From contig CACFKO010000032.1 of assembly GCA_902566925.1 (NCBI GenBank), forward strand, positions 1 to 5,064: a stretch of 5,064 nucleotides of DNA, in the 5' to 3' direction. This DNA comes from an uncultured Pelagibacteraceae bacterium. Lineage in GTDB: Bacteria; Pseudomonadota; Alphaproteobacteria; Pelagibacterales; Pelagibacteraceae. The position numbers and the translations under genes were made by a program. This document shows, piece by piece, positions 1 through 4,323 of the stretch (within the stretch, counting starts at the first letter, position 1; the number at the start of each line of letters is the position of its first letter). The notes under the pieces are model-generated. The model was not told where the DNA came from. It made no database searches and saw only the letters and a program-made list of their open reading frames with translations.

Positions 1-161
1 CCTCTCCAAACTGTCCTGTTGCAGAAAGTTTGCCAAAACAAGTAAAGGAATATATAATGAAGGCAAAGGGCGTTTCTGATGTTAAATTGAATCTTGTATG
101 GGATCCCCCATGGGACAAATCTAAAATGTCAGAAGCTGCAAAACTTGAATTAAATTTATGA
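1..161 (+). CDS. sufT: SufT-like DUF59 (MIP18 family) Fe-S assembly protein, C-terminal part
   Basis: The first 52 readable codons (frame beginning at base 3) are the C-terminal half of a DUF59/MIP18-family protein; the start lies outside the window. Visible are the SPNCPVAE motif with the family's conserved cysteine, the GVSDVKLNLVW strand and the hallmark ending WDPPWDKSKMSEAAKLELNL. In alphaproteobacteria this form of DUF59 protein is normally encoded in the suf operon and assists maturation of Fe-S proteins in the cytoplasm. The stop codon TGA overlaps the next start (ATGA, 158-161), and that next gene is a SufA-type carrier, which supports a suf operon reading leftwards out of the window (presumably sufBCDS). 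A PaaD-like phenylacetate protein is the main alternative within the superfamily, but the neighbour argues against it. The family is clear; the symbol is inferred from context. Confidence 0.85.
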   Translation, partial: SPNCPVAESLPKQVKEYIMKAKGVSDVKLNLVWDPPWDKSKMSEAAKLELNL

Positions 162-493
162 GCGAACAAGTAATAAAATTAAGTGATAATGCTGCTACCA
201 GGATAAAAGAAATAATGTCTAAGGCAGATAATACCACTATTGGAGTAAGAGTAGGAGTGAAGTCTGGTGGTTGTGCAGGAATGTCTTACATAATGGAATA
301 CGCAAAGGAAGCTAAAAAAAATGAGGAAGTCATTGAAGACAAGGGGGTCAAAGTATTTATAGATTCTAACGCAATAATGTATCTTTTAGGAACTGAAATG
401 GACTATAAAACTGATAAGTTTTCATCCCAATTTGTATTTAAAAATCCTAACGAAACAGAACGTTGTGGATGCGGTGAGTCATTTAAGGTATAA
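158..493 (+). CDS. sufA: A-type iron-sulfur carrier protein (SufA/IscA/ErpA family, HesB-like)
   Basis: This 111-residue protein has the usual length of A-type carriers, which receive Fe-S clusters from the SUF or ISC scaffold and pass them to apo-proteins in the cytosol. The three cluster-ligand cysteines are present: C39 in GGCAGMSY, and C103 and C105 in the C-terminal RCGCGESF. The N-terminal helix (residues 7-22), the central strand RVGVKSGGC and the FVFKNPN segment before the CGCG motif match the family along the whole length. It begins inside the stop codon of the SufT-like gene, so translation is probably coupled and no separate Shine-Dalgarno sequence is seen. Sequence alone does not separate SufA from IscA or ErpA; the DUF59 neighbour favours SufA. 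Confidence 0.93.
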   Translation: MSEQVIKLSDNAATRIKEIMSKADNTTIGVRVGVKSGGCAGMSYIMEYAKEAKKNEEVIEDKGVKVFIDSNAIMYLLGTEMDYKTDKFSSQFVFKNPNETERCGCGESFKV

Positions 494-502
494 TTAGATA
501 TG
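486..502 (+). promoter_or_regulatory. possible -10 box / start module (AGGTATAATT) before the 62-residue gene
   Basis: AGGTATAATT lies four bases before the ATG at 500 and overlaps the sufA stop (TAA 491-493). TATAAT (489-494) is a perfect -10 hexamer whose expected transcription start falls at or next to the ATG, which would give a leaderless mRNA. The same ten bases occur at the same distance from the start of the secreted protein gene on the other strand. No convincing -35 box is visible, and part of the sequence is fixed by sufA codons. Confidence 0.3.
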
Positions 503-688
503 CGAGACACTAAACATTTAGAAAAATTTGCTAGAGAAAGAGTAGAAAAAGAGACACAAAAAAATCTTTTCAAAAGTAAAATTAAGGCTGTTAATACTGG
601 AGCTAACGGTACTCTTGAATACACAATCAAAGAAGGCGTAAACAAGGGTAAAATAGCTGACGAGAAAATTTTAAAAAATAAAAGTTAA
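500..688 (+). CDS. small basic protein of unknown function following sufA
   Basis: A 62-residue reading frame starts 6 bases after the sufA stop and ends 3 bases before the stop of a convergent gene, so it fills the gap exactly. I do not recognise a family. The N-terminal third is a charged, probably helical stretch (KHLEKFARERVEKETQKN). It is followed by a glycine-containing, strand-like segment (KIKAVNTGANGTLEYTIKEG) and a lysine-rich tail. There is no signal peptide, membrane segment or cysteine, so it is probably cytosolic. AAGG at 485-488 is a weak ribosome site at 11 bases. Position suggests co-transcription with the Fe-S genes, or its own leaderless transcript from the TATAAT at 489-494. 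Composition looks coding and it fits the gap, but a functional link to Fe-S assembly is only inference. Confidence 0.62.
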   Translation: MRDTKHLEKFARERVEKETQKNLFKSKIKAVNTGANGTLEYTIKEGVNKGKIADEKILKNKS

Positions 689-697
689 CTCTTATTT
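676..697. terminator. inverted repeat spanning the convergent stop codons; probable bidirectional terminator
   Basis: The two arms (676-685 and 688-697) are complementary except for one A-C opposition at 682/691, around the centre AGTTAACT. On the - strand RNA that opposition becomes a G-U wobble, so all ten pairs can form, and the 3' arm runs into a U-rich stretch (UUUUAUUUUUU). The repeat contains the stop of the 62-residue gene (686-688) and the stop of the NTF2-like gene (692-694). With only three bases between the two operons, any intrinsic terminator has to sit inside coding sequence. The stem is A/T-rich and therefore weak. Confidence 0.45.
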
Positions 698-1012
698 AGG
701 CAATTTAGTAGCACCAGTTTCTTGGTGAACTATTTTTCCATCTTTAAACTTGTAATAAGACATAACTGCTTCTTTATTACCATCATTATAACTTGTAAAA
801 GCATGCATAAATCCAACTTCATTATTCTCAAAAAGAATTCTATGTTTATCTAGCTTAACATCTTTCATTCCAACCCATTTAACTACATCATCTTTAGACA
901 AAGTCTTTCCAGATGAGTGCATCAAGAATTTAAAATCATCGTGCATAACTTCTTTAGCACCATTTGTATCGCCTTCATTTACTATTTTAACTAATTTTTC
1001 TATTATAGACAT
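692..1012 (-). CDS. NTF2-like / SnoaL-like small protein
   Basis: The 106-residue product resembles compact SnoaL/DUF4440-type NTF2-fold proteins. An amphipathic N-terminal helix (EKLVKIVNEGDTNGAKEVM) is followed by HDDFKFLMHSSG (24-35), a helix beginning KDDVVKWVG, and the C-terminal strands YYKFKDGKIVHQETGATKL (86-104), whose DGKIv...E pattern is typical of the fold. Such proteins form a cone-shaped pocket and may be enzymes, binding proteins or dimerisation modules, so no reaction can be assigned. There is no signal peptide and it is likely cytosolic. The start has a good Shine-Dalgarno AGGAG (1017-1021) four bases from the ATG. It lies 13 bases downstream of the secreted-protein gene, which indicates a two-gene transcription unit. 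Confidence 0.82.
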   Translation of the reverse strand: MSIIEKLVKIVNEGDTNGAKEVMHDDFKFLMHSSGKTLSKDDVVKWVGMKDVKLDKHRILFENNEVGFMHAFTSYNDGNKEAVMSYYKFKDGKIVHQETGATKLPK

Positions 1013-1025
1013 TTTTCTCCTTTTT

Positions 1026-1412
1026 TTAACCTTGATAAATTGTTCTAGATAGTTTTTCTATTTTTTCTTTTGAACCTGGAATTAGATCGTAAGTAGATTT
1101 ATTGCATTCACCATTCTTTTTTTTATTAAAAGGTTTACCGTAAACTTTATCTACATAAACGTTCATTCCTTTATTTATTTCATCATTTTTAATACCTTCT
1201 TTGTTAAGGTACTCTCGAATTACTTTCGATGCGGCTAATGCTATCTCAATATCCTTCACTTCAACTGTATCTGCAGGCAACACAGCGGTAGCAGTGTAAT
1301 GACCAAGACATTCAATGGCATTTTCTTTTTGTGCTTTAGTTATATGACCAGCTGCAAAAGATGATATTATTACAAAGCTTACCAGAATAAGTGATAAAAA
1401 AATTTTTTTCAT
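1026..1412 (-). CDS. secreted (periplasmic) two-cysteine protein of unknown function
   Basis: This 128-residue precursor has a clear Sec signal peptide: basic MKK, a hydrophobic core over residues 4-19 and a probable cleavage site at SFA|AG after residue 20. The mature part is small, charged and largely helical. It has exactly two cysteines, C35 (AIECLGHYTATA) and C103 (NGECNKS), which could form one disulfide in the periplasm. The helix ALAASKVIREYLNKEG and the lysine-rich KPFNKKKNGEC loop are the other visible elements. The layout (Cys near the mature N-terminus, Cys near the C-terminus, helices between) loosely recalls small Rap1a/Tai-like secreted proteins, but I cannot assign a family. 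It leads a two-gene unit with the NTF2-like gene downstream. An AGAGG ribosome site lies 11 bases upstream of the start. Confidence 0.82.
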   Translation of the reverse strand: MKKIFLSLILVSFVIISSFAAGHITKAQKENAIECLGHYTATAVLPADTVEVKDIEIALAASKVIREYLNKEGIKNDEINKGMNVYVDKVYGKPFNKKKNGECNKSTYDLIPGSKEKIEKLSRTIYQG

Positions 1413-1428
1413 AGTAAATTATACCTCT
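1410..1428 (-). promoter_or_regulatory. -10 box placed for a leaderless transcript of the secreted-protein gene
   Basis: Reading on the - strand, AGAGG (1424-1428) runs directly into TATAAT (1418-1423), followed by five bases and the ATG at 1412. A consensus -10 hexamer here would place transcription start at or next to the A of the ATG. Alternatively AGAGG acts as a distant Shine-Dalgarno on a longer transcript reading through from glnA. The -35 region is plain A/T with no TTGACA-like hexamer. AGGTATAATT (1417-1426) is identical in sequence and spacing to the one at 486-495. Confidence 0.4.
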
Positions 1429-1447
1429 TTAATTATTAATAATTATT

Positions 1448-1470
1448 TTAAAAGTGTCGCACACCTTTAA
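1448..1470 (-). terminator. stem-loop downstream of glnA, candidate intrinsic terminator
   Basis: Eleven bases past the glnA stop, the - strand RNA can form a ten-pair stem with a GCG loop; the core is GGTGT/ACACT and A/T pairs extend it. One pair is G-U on the - strand and would be A-C on the + strand, so the structure suits glnA mRNA. The U run (ACACUUUU) lies in the 3' arm of the stem rather than cleanly after it, so termination may be partial and some transcripts may continue into the two small genes. Confidence 0.45.
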
Positions 1471-1481
1471 TATATTCACTT

Positions 1482-2888
1482 CTAGCAGCTATAATACATT
1501 TGAAACTCCATTGGATGTGGAGTGTGCTCAAAATTATGTATCTCTTCGTATTTCAAAGCAATGTAAGCATCAATTTGATCGTCAGTAAATACGTTGCCTT
1601 GGGTCAGGAACTTTCTATCCTTATCCAAATTTTCCATTGCTTCTCTTAACGAGCCACAAACAGTAGGAATTTTTTTAACTTCAGACTCACTTAAAGCATA
1701 CAAGTCTTTATCTAAGGATTTACCTGGGTTGATTTTGTTTTTAACTCCGTCCAACCCTGCCATTAATAAAGCAGAGAATGTTAAGTAAGGATTTCCAGCG
1801 GCATCGGGGAAACGAACTTCGCATCTAGCAGCTTTTTTACTTAAAGTAATTGGTATTCTACACGATGCTGATCTATTTCTAGCTGAATAAGCTAATAAAA
1901 CAGGAGCTTCAAAACCTGGAATTAATCTTTTATAACTGTTTGTTGTTGAGTTGGAAAAAGCATTAATTGCTTTTGCATGTTTTAATATTCCACCAATATA
2001 GTGTAAAGCGGTATCAGACAAACCTGCATACTTGTCTCCAGAAAATGTTGCTGTACTTCCTTTCCAAATTGATTGGTGAACGTGCATCCCAGAACCATTA
2101 TCTCCTTTAACAGGTTTAGGCATAAACGTTGCAGTTTTTCCAAAAGAGTGTGAAACCATGTGTACAGCATATTTATAAAGTTGAAGGTTATCTGCTTGAT
2201 TTACCAATGTGTTAAAATACATTCCGAGCTCATGTTGACTTGGAGCAACTTCGTGGTGATGTTTTTCTACTTTAATTCCCATATCTTTCATTGCTTTAAG
2301 ATATTCGCTTCTCATATCTTGTGCGCTGTCAACTGGTGGAACCGGAAAATATCCACCTTTAATTCCTGGACGATGTCCCATGTTTCCATTTTCGTATTTC
2401 TTTCCAGTGTTGTAAGGACCTTCTGAACTATCAATTGAAAAACTTGTTTCATTCATATCATTTTTGTATCTAACATCATCAAATACAAAAAATTCTGGCT
2501 CTGGACCAAAATAGGCTTTATCACCAATCCCTGTCTTTTTTAAATAAGACTCAGCTTTTTTTGCCGTTCCTCTCGGATCTCTTTCATAAGGATCTTTTTT
2601 TACAGCATCTAAAATGTCACAAAAAATATTTAACGTATTGTGTGATGTAAAAGGATCCACAATTGTTCTTGATAAATCAGGTTTAAGAATCATGTCAGAT
2701 TCATTAATTGCTTTCCAACCAGCAATTGATGAACCATCGAAAAAGATACCGTCGTTCAGCATGCTATCATCAACAACTTTCGCATCCATAGTTACATGTT
2801 GAAGTTTTCCTCTTGGATCGGTAAATCTAAGGTCGACGTATTCGATCTCTTTGTCTTTCATTACTTTAAGTACTGAATTAGCACTCAT
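1482..2888 (-). CDS. glnA: glutamine synthetase type I (GSI-beta)
   Basis: This 468-residue protein makes glutamine from glutamate, ammonia and ATP and is the main ammonia-assimilation enzyme, a cytosolic dodecamer in this family. The length matches enterobacterial GlnA. Visible in order are the N-terminal beta-grasp domain; the first GS signature FDGSS...NESDMIL (50-68); the metal-binding EPEFFVF with E130 and E132; the [15 protein letters not shown] segment (208-222) with further metal and substrate ligands; the ATP-binding signature [16 protein letters not shown] (258-273); and NRSASCRIP. Near the C-terminus, [12 protein letters not shown] holds Y397, which corresponds to the tyrosine adenylylated by GlnE in GSI-beta enzymes. 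The protein ends in the typical [13 protein letters not shown]. The start has AAAGGA (2894-2899) five bases upstream. No glnB lies beside it, unlike the common glnB-glnA arrangement of alphaproteobacteria; the upstream gene is the divergent nnrD. Confidence 0.98.
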   Translation of the reverse strand: MSANSVLKVMKDKEIEYVDLRFTDPRGKLQHVTMDAKVVDDSMLNDGIFFDGSSIAGWKAINESDMILKPDLSRTIVDPFTSHNTLNIFCDILDAVKKDPYERDPRGTAKKAESYLKKTGIGDKAYFGPEPEFFVFDDVRYKNDMNETSFSIDSSEGPYNTGKKYENGNMGHRPGIKGGYFPVPPVDSAQDMRSEYLKAMKDMGIKVEKHHHEVAPSQHELGMYFNTLVNQADNLQLYKYAVHMVSHSFGKTATFMPKPVKGDNGSGMHVHQSIWKGSTATFSGDKYAGLSDTALHYIGGILKHAKAINAFSNSTTNSYKRLIPGFEAPVLLAYSARNRSASCRIPITLSKKAARCEVRFPDAAGNPYLTFSALLMAGLDGVKNKINPGKSLDKDLYALSESEVKKIPTVCGSLREAMENLDKDRKFLTQGNVFTDDQIDAYIALKYEEIHNFEHTPHPMEFQMYYSC

Positions 2889-2978
2889 AAATGTCCTTTA
2901 ATTAGTTAAAATGTTTACGAACATTACCAAATTTATTGGTTTATACATCCTTTAAAAAATATATGGCTGCTATGCATT
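2889..2978 (-). promoter_or_regulatory. structured 5' leader of glnA (tandem hairpins next to the Shine-Dalgarno)
   Basis: Transcription from the -10 at 2985-2990 would give a leader of about 90 bases. Read in the glnA direction it contains two perfect hairpins with no base between them. The first is ACCAA/TTGGT with a five-base loop (2940 to 2926); the second is AATGTT/AACATT with loop CGTA (2925 to 2910). Ten bases later comes AAAGGA (2899 to 2894). The 5' strand of the second hairpin plus one loop base (AATGTTC, 2925 to 2919) can instead pair with GGACATT (2896 to 2890), seven pairs with one G-U, covering the ribosome site. This looks like a possible translational switch or protein-binding element; it is not the cyanobacterial glnA glutamine riboswitch as far as I can recognise. 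Confidence 0.4.
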
Positions 2979-2984
2979 TTTTAC

Positions 2985-2990
2985 ATTATA
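2985..2990 (-). promoter_or_regulatory. glnA promoter, -10 box
   Basis: On the - strand this is TATAAT, a perfect sigma-70 -10 hexamer, about 97 bases before the glnA ATG. The sequence 16-18 bases further upstream, which falls inside the start of nnrD, is A/T-rich with no good -35 match, so an activator may be needed or the -10 may act mostly alone. No sigma-54 element (GG-N10-GC) is seen. This A/T box lies in the shared divergent region, so expression of glnA and nnrD could interfere. Confidence 0.5.
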
Positions 2991-3004
2991 CACTTCAAAA
3001 TTGA

Positions 3005-3844
3005 ATGAAATTACTTAAAAATACTCCAAAAATTTGGTTAAAAAAGTTTCCTTGGAAAAAAAAATTTAGCAATAAATATTCCAGAGGGAGAGTTTTAATA
3101 TTAGGTGGTCAAAAAAATATGATTGGGGCAACCATACTTGCCACAGAATCCTGTTTAAGAGTTGGGGTAGGTTCTGTAAAAATTATATGTACCAAGGAAA
3201 CTATATCGATCTTGTCGAACAAATTTCCATCAGCTTTAAAGGTAGAAATAAATAATCTATCCTTCCTTAAAAGCTTTTTAAAAAAAGAGAGAAAAACAAC
3301 CAATGTAGCTCTTGTCGGGCCAGGTGCTGGAAAAAATTCTAAAACAATGAGGTTTACAGAAGAAATTTTAAAACAGATTAAGTATGTTGTATTAGATGCA
3401 GATTCACTTAATTCATTCCAAAATAAAACTAAAAAACTTTTAAAATACTTGGATAGAAATAAATTGATTACACCACACCAAGCAGAGTTTCACAGACTCT
3501 TTCCTAAAATAAAAAAAAATTTGAGCAATAAAGAAAAGGTTTTTAAATTCTTAAAACTGTGTAGGTCGAATATTTTACTAAAAGGAAATATAACCTGTAT
3601 TGGCTCTTTCGATAAAATCATTATAAACAGGCATACCTCAAGCGAATTAGCTGTTATAGGTTCGGGAGATGTTTTGTCAGGGATAATAACAAGTCTAGTT
3701 GGTGATAAAAAAATGTCTATAAGCGAGGCCGCGTGCGCAGCTGCCTGGCTTCATGGAGATATTGCAAAACGTTTTGGAATAGGATTGATTTCAGAAGATT
3801 TGGTAAAAGGAATTCCACATGCTTTACAAAAATTAAAAAAATGA
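3005..3844 (+). CDS. nnrD: ADP-dependent NAD(P)H-hydrate dehydratase, stand-alone (YjeF C-terminal domain family)
   Basis: NnrD repairs damaged NADHX/NADPHX by ADP-dependent dehydration; it is a ribokinase-fold cytosolic enzyme. Family motifs occur in order over 279 residues: KYSRGRVLILGG (24-35), VGPGAG (104-109), LDADSLN (130-136), ITPHQAEFHRLFP (155-167), LLKGN (191-195), the catalytic-loop GSGDVLSG (219-226) and HGDIAKRFGIGLISEDLVKGIP (250-271). The N-terminal TPKIWLKKFPWKKKF resembles the linker before this domain in fused alphaproteobacterial proteins, yet the NnrE epimerase domain that normally precedes it is missing. An in-frame TGA sits directly before the ATG (3002-3004), so no longer form is possible here. 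No Shine-Dalgarno sequence is visible. It is transcribed divergently from glnA, and its stop overlaps the next start. Confidence 0.93.
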   Translation: MKLLKNTPKIWLKKFPWKKKFSNKYSRGRVLILGGQKNMIGATILATESCLRVGVGSVKIICTKETISILSNKFPSALKVEINNLSFLKSFLKKERKTTNVALVGPGAGKNSKTMRFTEEILKQIKYVVLDADSLNSFQNKTKKLLKYLDRNKLITPHQAEFHRLFPKIKKNLSNKEKVFKFLKLCRSNILLKGNITCIGSFDKIIINRHTSSELAVIGSGDVLSGIITSLVGDKKMSISEAACAAAWLHGDIAKRFGIGLISEDLVKGIPHALQKLKK

Positions 3845-4323
3845 ATCAATTATTGAATAAAGAACCTGTGAAAAGGGTTGAGGTTTCATTAAAAAAATTT
3901 GATACCAATTTACAAATAATAGTTTTACAGAAAACAGCTAGAACGGCAAAAGATGCGGCAAGCTCTTTAAATTGTGAACTTGGAGCTATAGTAAAAAGCT
4001 TAGTATTTAGAGCTGAAAATAATTTTGTAATTTGTTTGATTGCCGGTGACAAAAGATGTGCATTAAATAAATTGAAAAATATTTTAGATAAAAAAGATGT
4101 TTCAATGGCTAATGCCGAAGAAGTAAAGGAAAATACAGGTTTTACAATAGGGGGAGTATCTCCAACAGGGCATTTAAAAAGATTAAATATTATAGTAGAT
4201 AAGTCTTTGAGTAGGTTTGAATATATATATGCTGCAGCAGGTCATCCGGATTGTGTGTTTAAAATTACTTATTCTGAATTAATTAAATTAACAAATGGAA
4301 AAGAAAAAGAAGTAATTGAATGA
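3841..4323 (+). CDS. YbaK/EbsC-family aminoacyl-tRNA deacylase (ProX-like trans-editing protein)
   Basis: This 160-residue protein is of YbaK type. Members hydrolyse mischarged aminoacyl-tRNAs in trans, for example Cys-tRNA(Pro) or Ala-tRNA(Pro), protecting translation fidelity in the cytosol. Seen are ELGAIVKSLVF (46-56) with K52 as the likely conserved catalytic lysine, VICLIAGDKRC (63-73), GFTIGGVSPTGH (100-111) and AAAGHPDCVFKI (131-142), the usual order and spacing. The substrate cannot be told from sequence. The chosen ATG overlaps the nnrD stop (ATGA, 3841-3844). The frame is open further upstream to 3733, but that extension (rich in R, C, W and F) is out-of-frame nnrD sequence and is not family-like. 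The next gene overlaps its stop in the same way, so three genes appear translationally coupled. Confidence 0.93.
   Translation: MNQLLNKEPVKRVEVSLKKFDTNLQIIVLQKTARTAKDAASSLNCELGAIVKSLVFRAENNFVICLIAGDKRCALNKLKNILDKKDVSMANAEEVKENTGFTIGGVSPTGHLKRLNIIVDKSLSRFEYIYAAAGHPDCVFKITYSELIKLTNGKEKEVIE

Noticed and set aside
403..645. 80-codon open frame on the - strand
   Set aside because: It lies antisense across the sufA end and the 62-residue gene, has no ribosome site and no family features; it is a by-product of the genes on the other strand.
2160..2426. 88-codon open frame on the + strand
   Set aside because: It is fully antisense to the conserved catalytic part of glnA, with C/F/I/H-rich composition typical of shadow frames; the same applies to the other frames opposite or out of phase within glnA.
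2971..2977. ATGCAT palindrome as an operator
   Set aside because: Six-base palindromes are common by chance, and no extended symmetry surrounds it.
2889..2978. Known glutamine riboswitch (glnA RNA / Downstream-peptide motif)
   Set aside because: I could not find the conserved junction sequence elements of those motifs in the leader; only simple hairpins are visible. A covariance-model scan would settle it.
3002..3004. Upstream-extended NnrD including an NnrE domain
   Set aside because: An in-frame TGA directly precedes the ATG, and the 116-base gap to glnA leaves no room for an epimerase domain.
3733..3840. N-terminal extension of the YbaK-type protein by 36 residues
   Set aside because: It overlaps the conserved C-terminus of nnrD in another frame, has an atypical R/C/W/F-rich composition and lies outside the family's normal N-terminus; the ATG at 3841 gives the usual length and an ATGA junction.
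3846..4052. 68-codon open frame on the - strand
   Set aside because: It is antisense to the start of the YbaK-type gene, with no ribosome site or recognisable features.
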